Both the position numbers and the translations under genes were made by a program. Below, piece after piece: positions 1-6,662 of a stretch of DNA of 9,089 bases. This DNA is from Pseudomonadota bacterium (GTDB taxonomy: Bacteria; Desulfobacterota; Desulfobacteria; Desulfobacterales; C00003060). Position 1 is the stretch's first letter. Each line of letters opens with the position of its first letter. The stretch lies in the NCBI GenBank assembly GCA_015222985.1, contig JADFWI010000142.1, positions 1-9,089 of the forward strand, read 5' to 3'. A model generated the notes under the pieces. That model ran no database searches. It saw only the letters and a program-made list of their open reading frames with translations, and was not told where the DNA came from.

Positions 1-25
1 ATTTGTAATTTGATATTTGTAATTT
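1..25. repeat. Short AT-rich direct repeat
   Basis: The 11-mer ATTTGTAATTT occurs at 1-11 and again at 15-25, with a 14-nt period. It lies in the gene-free first 150 bases and resembles the other short A/T-rich repeats between genes here (2244-2273, 3811-3836). No coding potential is apparent. The left side is cut by the window edge. Confidence 0.6.
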
Positions 26-42
26 CAATAATTCAATGAACT

Positions 43-70
43 TCCAACAAAGCAAATCCCCTCTGGGGAT
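43..70 (-). terminator. Candidate terminator for the minus-strand nucleotidyltransferase
   Basis: A 6-bp hairpin (ATCCCC at 56-61, loop 62-64, GGGGAT at 65-70) is followed, read on the minus strand, by a T-rich stretch (TTTGCTTTGTT, 55 down to 45). It lies about 80 nt past the stop of the 153-995 gene, a sensible place for its terminator. The stem is short and the T tract is interrupted, so this is only a candidate. Confidence 0.4.
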
Positions 71-82
71 AACCAAAGCCTG

Positions 83-103
83 ATCCTCTGGGCCAGGATT
101 TTT
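83..103 (+). terminator. Weak candidate plus-strand terminator
   Basis: ATCCT (83-87) can pair with AGGAT (95-99) around a 7-nt loop, and five T residues (99-103) follow. It could end a plus-strand gene lying left of the window. With only 5 bp in the stem it may be coincidental. Confidence 0.3.
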
Positions 104-152
104 ACTTCATAAGGCTGAAATGATACGAATTCCAAAATATGCCTTACGAATG

Positions 153-995
153 TCATGCCGGACGGCCCGCATAGTGGACTGCGGCGCGAAACCCCAAAGG
201 GTGGCCGGCATCAAAGGCCGCACCTTCGAGGAGAACCCCCATCAGTTCACCCTTTTTGATAAGGATATGATGGATAGGCACATCATCTACCTCACCTCTG
301 GCTTTGGAGCGTATGGTTTCCACCAGGTCGAAATATTCCGGCAGATAGATCCCTCCCCCAAAGCCCTTATGAACCTTGGCACCCCGCTTTATGGAAAGGA
401 GGGGCCCCCTTTTCTTATCAGAAAGGGATGTAATAGCAAAGCAGCGCTCCACAGGTGCGTTGGCGTCTAGCAGGCCGACATTGCCAAAGCGCTGAACATC
501 ATGACCCTTTATGAGGACTGTTCCGATTACATTCTGGCCGTATGTGTGAAATGCCTCCATCAACTGTTTTGCAAATGGCTTGTCCGAAAAGAGAAGACAG
601 TCCGGCATAATGCAAAGAAAAGGTTCATTACGTACGAAATTTTGAGCCAGCGCCACAGCATCAGCGACCCCTCTGGGCTCGTCCTGGTTAAGAAAAACCG
701 TGTTGCACGCTTTCAGTTTTTTATAGAACGCGGTATCCCAGTGGAAGGGAAGAACCGGGGGAGGCCAGTTTCCGGTGATAAAATCTTTGAGCAGCGGCTT
801 GCGATGACTCGTAACAATGCAGAAGTCGGAAATGCCGGATGCCATGTACATTTCGAGTGTATACTGGATCATGGGTTTTCCCCCTATTGGGAGGAGTTCC
901 TTGGGGATATCATTAGTCAGTGGAGCCAGACGAGTCCCTAATCCAGCAACAGGGATAACGGCTTTTGTTAAGTATTCGGACACGGAAACGGACAT
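153..995 (-). CDS. galU: GalU-like sugar-phosphate nucleotidyltransferase (UTP--glucose-1-phosphate uridylyltransferase family)
   Basis: Predicted cytoplasmic enzyme that couples a sugar 1-phosphate to an NTP, giving an NDP-sugar (UDP-glucose if it is a true GalU) for envelope polysaccharide. The nucleotide-binding signature is clear near the N-terminus: KAVIPVAGLGTRLAPLT, then IPKELLPIGGKPMIQYTLE with the family's Lys. The internal EPRGVADAVALA and FLCIMPDCLLF match the GalU 'GxxxA' and metal-Asp segments, though only the first Asp of the metal segment is visible. FDAGHPLGF near the C-terminus matches the GalU 'D-x-G-x-x-x-GY' motif. The ATG at 995 gives 280 residues and a short lead-in to the core. 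A TTG at 1019 would add eight residues, and neither start has a good ribosome-binding site. It is transcribed away from the Kor operon and has no evident functional link to it. Exact sugar and nucleotide specificity cannot be read from sequence. Confidence 0.85.
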   Translation of the reverse strand: MSVSVSEYLTKAVIPVAGLGTRLAPLTNDIPKELLPIGGKPMIQYTLEMYMASGISDFCIVTSHRKPLLKDFITGNWPPPVLPFHWDTAFYKKLKACNTVFLNQDEPRGVADAVALAQNFVRNEPFLCIMPDCLLFSDKPFAKQLMEAFHTYGQNVIGTVLIKGHDVQRFGNVGLLDANAPVERCFAITSLSDKKRGPLLSIKRGAKVHKGFGGGIYLPEYFDLVETIRSKARGEVDDVPIHHILIKKGELMGVLLEGAAFDAGHPLGFRAAVHYAGRPA

Positions 996-1030
996 AACAT
1001 GTTTGCCCGCAGCTTTCAATCGTTGGACGG

Positions 1031-1054
1031 GATGCCAGATACCGGATGCTGGAT
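1031..1054 (+). repeat. Intergenic GATGCCAGATACC-type short repeat
   Basis: GATGCCAGATACCGGATGCTGGAT is a chain of degenerate GAT-G-CC-type units in the gap between the divergent genes. A closely related chain lies at 2276-2299 (GATGCCAGATGCCTGATACC). This looks like dispersed intergenic filler and not coding sequence. Confidence 0.5.
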
Positions 1055-1080
1055 GGCAATTTTCAGGCGATTTTCAAGGA

Positions 1081-1110
1081 TTGACAGTTGATGCGGTTTT
1101 CTGCTATATA
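1081..1110 (+). promoter_or_regulatory. Sigma70-type promoter of the 2-oxoacid oxidoreductase operon
   Basis: A perfect -35 box TTGACA (1081-1086) and a -10 box TATATA (1105-1110) are separated by 18 nt, and the -10 is preceded by TGC (1102-1104), an extended -10 element. Transcription would start near 1117, leaving a leader of about 35 nt before the ATG at 1152. It is the only convincing promoter upstream of the four-gene operon. Confidence 0.7.
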
Positions 1111-1151
1111 ACTACCTTTTTTAAGAAAATCCGGCCTTTTGGAGTCTCATT

Positions 1152-2243
1152 ATGACCAAGGATACCAAGAGGGTCCTGCTAACTGGAAACGATGCTGTGG
1201 TTGAAGGACTCTGCTGCGCTGCTGGGAACAAGAGGCGCATTGTGTACGCAGGTTATCCCATCACCCCTGCGTCAGAGGTTGCCACCCGTGCTTCTGTAGT
1301 TATCCCAAAACACGGTGGGGCCTTTATTCAGATGGAAGATGAGATCGCCTCGATTCAGGCCATTGCCGGAGCAGGTCTCACAGGGGCAATTGCCGTTACG
1401 GCTACTTCAGGCCCCGGCTTCAGCTTGATGTCCGAGGGCTTCGGCTTTGCGGCCATGATTGAATCGCCCGTTGTTTGCGTTAACGTCCAACGAGGCGGAC
1501 CGTCCACTGGCATGCCAACATGGATGGGGCAAGGCGACATGATGCAAGCGAGATGGGGTACTCACGGAGAAAGACCCGTGATCGTGCTCGTACCGAACTC
1601 TGTTCAGGAGACCTTGCTTTTGACTTATGAGTCATGCAGGCTTTCTCAGGAATATTTCATGCCCGTGGTTTTGATGTTGGATGAGATTATAGGGCATATG
1701 GAGGAACCGATCTCCATCCCTGAGCTTCCTGCCATACCACTTGATCCGGATTTTGATATCATAGGCAAGGGGCATCGCCTCCATCGAACCGGTCTTACGC
1801 ATGATCTTCAAACCAATCTTCCCAGGATTAATCCTGATGCAGAAGAAGAACTGGTTCGATATCTGCTCGATAAGGTCAAGAAGAACGCAAAAAAGATCGT
1901 CAAGTATGAAACCTGCGGGGACCCTGCAAATGCCGACGTAGTCATTATCTGTTATGGGTCCGAATCTCGATCGGTCGAGGCCGCCGTGAAACAGGCTCGC
2001 AGGAGGAATTCGAACGTGGCCATGATTCGGCTCATCACAGCCTGGCCGTTTCCGAAAGGTTTTCTTCAAGAGCTTGATAGAATAGACAGGGTGTTTATGG
2101 TGGCAGAAATTAATGCTGGACAGATGCGAGTCGAGGTTGAACGCTACATAAAGAAAGGTACGGTTCAGGGTCTGAACCTCATGGGAGGCAGAATTCATAC
2201 GCCAGGTGAAATTCTGGATGCTATTAAGACAATTACTCACTAG
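1152..2243 (+). CDS. korA: 2-oxoacid:ferredoxin oxidoreductase, alpha subunit (KorA-like)
   Basis: Alpha subunit of a CoA-dependent 2-oxoacid:ferredoxin oxidoreductase, which converts a 2-oxoacid plus CoA to acyl-CoA, CO2 and reduced ferredoxin. The 363 residues carry the family's N-terminal pyrimidine-binding domain: YPITP at 35-39, then FIQMEDEIASIQAIAGA, TATSGPGFSLMSEG and VNVQRGGPSTGMPT followed by GDMMQARWGTHGE. The domain II transketolase-like C-terminal part ends in a typical GGRIHTPGEI segment. The length and absence of an N-terminal gamma domain fit the Kor/Oor type with separate alpha. GGAG (1141-1144) lies 7 nt before the ATG. It is the first gene of the operon; beta and gamma follow fused in the next gene. 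The signature favours 2-oxoglutarate or a related 2-oxoacid, but pyruvate or branched-chain substrates cannot be excluded. Confidence 0.92.
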   Translation: MTKDTKRVLLTGNDAVVEGLCCAAGNKRRIVYAGYPITPASEVATRASVVIPKHGGAFIQMEDEIASIQAIAGAGLTGAIAVTATSGPGFSLMSEGFGFAAMIESPVVCVNVQRGGPSTGMPTWMGQGDMMQARWGTHGERPVIVLVPNSVQETLLLTYESCRLSQEYFMPVVLMLDEIIGHMEEPISIPELPAIPLDPDFDIIGKGHRLHRTGLTHDLQTNLPRINPDAEEELVRYLLDKVKKNAKKIVKYETCGDPANADVVIICYGSESRSVEAAVKQARRRNSNVAMIRLITAWPFPKGFLQELDRIDRVFMVAEINAGQMRVEVERYIKKGTVQGLNLMGGRIHTPGEILDAIKTITH

Positions 2244-2300
2244 TTACTGGTCATTAGTCATTGGCATTAGTAACCGATGCCAGATGCCTGATACCAGATA
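2244..2300 (+). repeat. Intergenic short repeats (TCATTAGTCATTGG and GATGCCAGAT types)
   Basis: The 133-nt gap between the alpha and beta-gamma genes starts with GGTCATTAGTCATTGGCATTAGTAA (about 2249-2273) followed by a GATGCCAGATGCCTGATACCAGAT chain (2276-2299). The CATTAGTAA end (2265-2273) recurs inverted as TTACTAATG at 3812-3820, and the second chain is related to 1031-1054. No promoter or terminator stands out in it. Confidence 0.55.
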
Positions 2301-2318
2301 TTGAAGATGATCCTTAAC

Positions 2319-2358
2319 TTTAGGCATTTTAGGCACTTTAGCTCATTTTAGGCACTTT
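2319..2358 (+). repeat. Four tandem TTTTAGGCAC-like units before the beta-gamma gene
   Basis: Four copies of a 9-10 nt unit follow each other: TTTAGGCAT (2319), TTTTAGGCAC (2327), TTTAGCTCA (2337) and TTTTAGGCAC (2346). They sit just before the ribosome-binding site of the next gene (AAGGGAG, 2364-2370). Function unknown. Confidence 0.6.
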
Positions 2359-2376
2359 CTTCGAAGGGAGTCAGAC

Positions 2377-3795
2377 ATGCCAAACATGGAGATCAGCCAG
2401 CATCCATATGCTGATCTGTTGAGAATAGAGATGATGCCAAACATCTGGTGTTCGGGCTGCCGGATCGGGAGGGTCAAGAACGCATTCATAGAGGCTATTC
2501 AAAACCTCGGCCACAACGCTGACAAGTGTGTGGTGGTTGCCGGAATCGGATGCTCGTCGCGCATTGCAGGTTACCTTAACCTCGACAGTATACATGCAAC
2601 CCACGGCAGGGCGATACCCACGGCCCTCGGGGTGAAGCTCGCCAACCCGGAGCTAATAGTCACTGTGATGGGGGGCGACGGAGATATTCTGGGCATCGGC
2701 GGAAATCATTTCCTTGCCATGGGCCGCCACGGCCATGACATGAACGTCTTCTGTATGAACAATTATGGTTACAGCATGACAGGTTTTCAGCATGGACCCA
2801 CCACCCCCCTCGGGGCACGGACAGTTACTACATCAGGTGGCAGTCCGTATGTGCCGCTTAACCCTGTTGCTGTAGCCCTGGCAGCCGGTTACACTTTTGT
2901 GGCCCGATCCACATCTTCCCATCCCTATCATCTCATGGACTGCATGATTTCCGCCATTAACAACAGAGGCCCGAGTTTTGTCGAGATATTGATTCCGTGC
3001 ATGCTCTTTGAGAGGCGCAACAAAATCAAATCACTTGAGGCCTTGTTTTTGGAAAAGGCCAACATCAAAGAGACCCTTAGCGAAGAAGACGTCAATGAAA
3101 CTGATTTTTCAAAGGAGATTAGCCTTGGGATTTTCAGAGATATGCCTGTGCGAGAAAAATCCCAACTGACTCTTGTTAAGCCAACTAAAAAGAAGGCTGC
3201 AAAAAAGTATCATGTGAGCTTCAAATCAAGGGACAGCGGCATAAAGCATGTGCAAATTCGAATGGAGGGAACCGGAGGGCAGGGGATTGTCCAGGGGGGC
3301 AAGACGTTGATTCACGCGGCCATGAATATGGATCCTGAGTTGAATAGTACAATGACAAAACGATATGGACCAGAGATGAAAGGGGGAAGCTGTCTGACGG
3401 ATGTGATCCTTTCCTCTCAGCCTATTGACTACCCTTTTGTGGAAGTTCCGGACTTGCTCCTCATGATGTCGGATATCGTCAGCAAGGAGCGGGGCGGCGA
3501 GGTCGTTGTTAACGACAATGGTACGATTGTTGTGGATGAGTCCATGGTCGATCAGAGCCTGCTAAAGGACGTTGCCGACGGTGTTCAGGTTTTCAAGGTG
3601 CCGGCAACCCAGATTGCTCGCGACAATTTCAAGGTTGTGGTAGCTAACAATGTAATGATGGGCTTTGTCGCTAAAACAACATCGATTATTGATAAGGCCT
3701 GCATAAAAGCAGCGATCCTTGGGTCTGCTCCACCCGGCACCGAGGAGATGAACCTGGCTGCATTCGACAAGGGGTACGAATTTGGTGGATCGTGA
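2377..3795 (+). CDS. korB: 2-oxoacid:ferredoxin oxidoreductase, fused beta and gamma subunits (KorB-KorC)
   Basis: Two oxidoreductase subunits joined in one 472-residue chain. The N-terminal part (about 1-215) is the TPP-binding beta subunit: WCSGC (Cys25, Cys28) and GIGCSS (Cys59) supply candidate cluster ligands, GGDGDILGIGGNH (99-111) is the TPP/Mg motif, and NNYGYSMTGFQ then GPTTP follow as in KorB. A charged, Lys-rich linker (about 215-290) leads to the gamma domain, recognised by GTGGQG (298-303), TMTKRYGPEMKGG and a hydrophobic PDLLLMMSD strand. Separate KorB and KorC are more usual, so the fusion is a distinctive trait. AAGGGAG (2364-2370) precedes the ATG at normal spacing, supporting this start. 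With the alpha gene before it and the ferredoxin gene after it, a full set of four functional parts is encoded. Substrate specificity is not certain. Confidence 0.9.
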   Translation: MPNMEISQHPYADLLRIEMMPNIWCSGCRIGRVKNAFIEAIQNLGHNADKCVVVAGIGCSSRIAGYLNLDSIHATHGRAIPTALGVKLANPELIVTVMGGDGDILGIGGNHFLAMGRHGHDMNVFCMNNYGYSMTGFQHGPTTPLGARTVTTSGGSPYVPLNPVAVALAAGYTFVARSTSSHPYHLMDCMISAINNRGPSFVEILIPCMLFERRNKIKSLEALFLEKANIKETLSEEDVNETDFSKEISLGIFRDMPVREKSQLTLVKPTKKKAAKKYHVSFKSRDSGIKHVQIRMEGTGGQGIVQGGKTLIHAAMNMDPELNSTMTKRYGPEMKGGSCLTDVILSSQPIDYPFVEVPDLLLMMSDIVSKERGGEVVVNDNGTIVVDESMVDQSLLKDVADGVQVFKVPATQIARDNFKVVVANNVMMGFVAKTTSIIDKACIKAAILGSAPPGTEEMNLAAFDKGYEFGGS

Positions 3796-3810
3796 ACGAG
3801 CCACAAACGA

Positions 3811-3836
3811 TTTACTAATGACAAATGACCAATAAC
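3811..3836 (-). repeat. Intergenic TCATTTGTCATTAGTAA-type repeat (inverted copy)
   Basis: TTACTAATGACAAATGACCAATAAC, read on the minus strand as GTTATTGGTCATTTGTCATTAGTAA, fills most of the 58-nt gap before the ferredoxin gene. It is an inverted, diverged relative of 2249-2273. Confidence 0.5.
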
Positions 3837-3853
3837 AACATGGCAGGCCAATT

Positions 3854-4174
3854 ATGAAAACTGGAGTTTCAGCTTCCAGATACTGGAACATAGGACAATG
3901 TACGATACCTATTGGCAAAGTCACTATCATACCGAGTTTTTGCAAAGGTGGGGATGACTGTGATGACTGCATAAGATTTTGCCCTGAGAAGGTATTGGAG
4001 CTAGGTACTGTGCCTAATGAAAAAGGTTTCTTTCCTCCCATTCTGGTTAATGAGGGGAAGTGCACGGTCTGCGGTAGATGTCAGCTTTATTGCAGTGAAA
4101 ATGCAATCTTTGTCGAGAAAATTGGGGAACGGACTGTTACAGCCGAGGAGATAGCAATAAGAGAGGAGAATTAA
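3854..4174 (+). CDS. Small 2x[4Fe-4S] ferredoxin, probable delta subunit of the 2-oxoacid oxidoreductase
   Basis: A 106-residue cytoplasmic ferredoxin that would carry electrons from the oxidoreductase core to soluble ferredoxin or to the neighbouring HdrA protein. The second cluster motif is canonical: Cys70-x2-Cys73-x2-Cys76-x3-Cys80. The first has a widened spacing, Cys30-x5-Cys36-x2-Cys39-x3-Cys43-Pro, three residues longer between the first two Cys than the classic motif. The sequence between the motifs (VLELG, then GFFPP) matches KorD/PorD-type delta subunits. Only a weak AGG (3845-3847) precedes the ATG. The gene lies 6 nt upstream of the HdrA start, so the two are almost certainly co-transcribed. 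It could instead be a stand-alone ferredoxin serving both neighbours. Confidence 0.85.
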   Translation: MKTGVSASRYWNIGQCTIPIGKVTIIPSFCKGGDDCDDCIRFCPEKVLELGTVPNEKGFFPPILVNEGKCTVCGRCQLYCSENAIFVEKIGERTVTAEEIAIREEN

Positions 4175-4180
4175 TGATAG

Positions 4181-6586
4181 ATGTCGAATGATCGCATAGG
4201 AGTCTTTATATGCCACTGCGGGACCAATATCGCCGGCACCGTGGACTGCCATCAGGTAAGTGCGGCCATAGCCCAGACCGGGGTAGCCCTCGTTAGAGAG
4301 CACCCTTACATGTGTACCGGCGGACAGGCGCAGATTGTTATTGATATTGATGAGTACGGGTTGGAGAGGATTGTTGTTGCAGCCTGTTCTCCCAGGATAC
4401 ATGAGGAGACCTTTCGAACGGTCTGTACGGTCGCCGGCGTCAATCCGCACATGATGGAGATGGTCAACATCCGGGAACAGTGTTCTTGGTGTCATACCTA
4501 TGAGCCTGATGAAGCTACACAAAAAGCCATAGACCTTGTGCTTATGGGTATCGAGAAGGTGAAGCTTAATGTGCCGGTAGTCCCTTTGCAGGTTCCTATG
4601 ACCAAGAAAGCTTTGGTTATTGGAGGCGGCATCAGTGGTATTGAAGCGAGTATGCAGCTTGCCGATCTTGGTCACAAGGTGGTTCTGGTGGAAAAAGGCC
4701 CCACTATTGGTGGTAAGATGGCCCAACTCAATAAGATCTTTCCGGACCAAAACTGTAGCCCATGAATTCTGGGGCCGAAGATGGTGGATGTCGGTCGGCA
4801 TCCCAATATTGAGTTGCACACCCTGTGTGAAGTCATTGAAGCCAAGGGGTATGTTGGAAACTTTGAAGTCACGTTAAGAAAACATCCGAGGTACGTGACT
4901 GAAGATTGCACTTTTTGCGGCGAATGTTTACAGCGGTGCAATGTATTTGCCGAAGATGAGTTTAACGTGAGCCGTGGCCTGAGAAAAGCGATATATACAC
5001 CTTTCCTGCAGTCTGTTCCCAGGCAGTACGTGATTGACGACAAGGCATGTATCCATTTTTCTGAGGAAGGATGCCAGAAATGTGTAGAAGATTGCAAGAA
5101 ACATGCAATCGATTTTTCCCAGACTGTTGAAGAGGAAACGCTCCATATAGGCGCAACTATTGCTGCCACCGGCGTAAGACCGTACGACCCAACAGGATTA
5201 TACGGTTATGGCGACAGCCGATTTCCAGATGTGGTTACGTCTATGGAACTGGAGAGGATGATGTCTCCAGAGGGGCCTACAAAAGGCGAGGTAATCCGAC
5301 CGTCCACAGGGGAGGCACCAAGGAGTGTTGCTTTCGTACAGTGCGTGGGTTCCAGGTCTGAGAAAGACGGTGAGTTGGCTTATTGCTCAAAGCTTTGTTG
5401 CCCGAATACCATAAAGAACACATTCCTTTTGAAAGAACGCTTCCCGGAGCTTGAAATATACGTATTTCATAATGGTATCCGAACCAGCGGCAACAGGCAG
5501 GAGAGAATGTTTCGGGAAGCAAGGGAAGAGGGTGTTGTTTTTGTTAACTCTTTTCCCAAAATCACTGAAGGCCATGTGTTGACCTTTTTCAACCCTCTGA
5601 TCGATCAGCAATGGCTTATGAAAAAGGAGTTTGACCTTATTGTCCTTGCCGTCGGTATTGTACCCACGGCAAAGGAGATCTCACAGGTCTTGGGGATCCC
5701 TTTGGGAAAAAGAGGGTTCATCAAGGAAGAGAATCAACTCTCTCCTAGTTCTACCCCCACGAATGGAATCTACTTTGCCGGCGCTGTGGGAAGCCCTGCG
5801 GACATCAAACAGTGCATTGAACAGGCGGGCAATGCAGCTATGCAGGTGTCGAAACATTTTCAAAGAGACACGGCAGAGCTCTCGTCCATTATAGCTAAGG
5901 TGGATTTTGAAAGATGCACAGGTTGTGGCAAATGCAGCAAGCAGTGTCTATTTGGCGCCATTCGGATAGAGGATAAGGTCGCTGTCATAACACAGGCTTT
6001 GTGCCGGGGCTGTGGCAATTGCGTAAACGCCTGTGAGTTTGACGCGATTGCCATAACAAATCATACGGATGAGCAAATAAAGGCGCAGTTGAAAGCAGCG
6101 CTGAGTGAACCGGAAGACAAGATCGTTGTATTTGCCTGCCATTGGTGTTCTTATGCGGGGGCTGATTTTGCGGGCACTAGCAGGCTACAGTACAGCCCTA
6201 ATACCAGGATCGTAAAAACCATGTGCTCATGCCGGGTAAAGGTGGATCTCATCAAATACGCTTTTGCTTTAGGGGCTCCGAAAGTAATTGTGTCAGGTTG
6301 TCATCCCGGGGACTGTCATTATCTTGATAATAATATGTTCACTAAAGGCAGGGTGATGAGGTTAAGGGACAAGCTAAGCAGCAAAGGGATCAATCCTGAA
6401 AGACTAATGCTGGAGTGGATCTCAGCTTCTGAGGGGCAGCGGTTTGTTGACGCGATTCAGAGAATGGAACAATTGAGAGTTGAGGAAGATGAAATCGAGA
6501 TGAGTAAAATGATTTTCAGCCAACCAAAGAAGAAAAGGAGCAAGGAAGAAGACAAGATAAGGTCGCAAAGCGATTTTATTGCTTGA
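4181..6586 (+). CDS. hdrA: HdrA-MvhD fusion, selenocysteine-containing heterodisulfide reductase subunit A-like flavoprotein
   Basis: A multi-cluster FAD protein, 801 residues if the in-frame TGA at codon 195 is read as selenocysteine. HdrA proteins are cytoplasmic electron-bifurcating hubs that split or merge electron pairs between ferredoxin and other carriers. Domains in order: an HdrA N-terminal domain with ICHCG (Cys11, Cys13) and VAACSPRIHEETFR; an FAD-binding fold with GGGISG (148-153) and CSP-U-ILGPKM (192-201); an inserted ferredoxin-like part (Cys243, 246, 249, 253 and Cys290, 298, 301, 305); FVQCVGSR and YCSKLCCP typical of HdrA; two C-terminal [4Fe-4S] motifs (Cys579-589 and Cys608-618); and a full MvhD domain (CHWCSYAGADFAGTSR from Cys653, MCSCRV, CHPGDCH at 707-713) ending in a basic tail. 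A normal gene caller would split it into 4181-4765 and 4781-6586. AGGAG (about 4164-4168) precedes the ATG. QmoB also fuses HdrA and MvhD domains, but the intact N-terminal domain, the CSxU site and the Kor context favour an HdrA proper. Confidence 0.9.
4763..4805 (+). promoter_or_regulatory. In-frame UGA (selenocysteine codon) with candidate bacterial SECIS hairpin
   Basis: The TGA at 4763-4765 is followed by a foldable segment. The favoured fold pairs UGGGG (4770-4774) with UCCCA (4801-4805), CCGA (4775-4778) with UCGG (4795-4798), and GAUG (4780-4783) with UGUC (4789-4792; two wobble pairs). It leaves a GUGGA apical loop (4784-4788) 18 nt after the UGA, with G first, as bacterial SECIS elements require. 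A competing fold pairs GGCCGA (4773-4778) with UCGGUC (4791-4796) and leaves a 12-nt loop beginning AG. Both satisfy the rule of a G in the first two loop positions. The element lies within coding sequence, so pairing was judged by eye without energies. Confidence 0.7.
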
Positions 6587-6592
6587 CTTTAT

Positions 6593-6620
6593 TTGGAAAT
6601 ATGCGGTATCTAAATATAAT
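6593..6620 (+). promoter_or_regulatory. Candidate promoter for the small winged-helix gene
   Basis: A consensus -10 box TATAAT (6615-6620) lies 16 nt after TTGGAA (6593-6598, four of six -35 matches). It falls in the 76-nt gap after the HdrA stop and would start transcription near 6627. The gene at 6663 may therefore be expressed apart from the upstream operon. Confidence 0.5.
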
Positions 6621-6662
6621 TACTGCACTTGCTCCAACACAAAAGACAGGAGGTCAAACAGT

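Noticed and set aside
1090..1120. Minus-strand promoter for the nucleotidyltransferase using the same TATATA
   Set aside because: No acceptable -35 box lies at the required distance on the minus strand, so its promoter could not be located.
501..1155. Plus-strand open frames opposite the nucleotidyltransferase
   Set aside because: The minus-strand frame has an unmistakable AGLGTR nucleotidyltransferase signature; the plus-strand translations look random.
2244..2358. CRISPR-like array
   Set aside because: The units are 7-10 nt, degenerate and adjacent, without uniform spacers, so they are short tandem or dispersed repeats.
4763..4780. Frameshift or pseudogene break in hdrA
   Set aside because: The upstream and downstream frames are identical (both start positions differ by a multiple of three), no residue is missing between CSP and ILGPKM, and the stop is specifically TGA at a Cys/Sec column. 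A frameshift is excluded, and a point mutation is less likely than recoding.
4001..4819. 272-codon open frame on the minus strand
   Set aside because: It lies opposite the ferredoxin and hdrA genes, which have clear family motifs. Its translation shows no recognisable domain, so it is a shadow frame.
6568..6584. AAGCGAT/ATTGCTT hairpin as a terminator of the redox operon
   Set aside because: The stem is short and A/T-rich, contains a G-U, overlaps the stop codon, and is followed by an interrupted T stretch.
6579..6662. TTG start for the small winged-helix gene
   Set aside because: It overlaps the hdrA stop, has no ribosome-binding site, and adds 28 residues without domain character. The ATG at 6663 has a near-perfect AGGAGGT.
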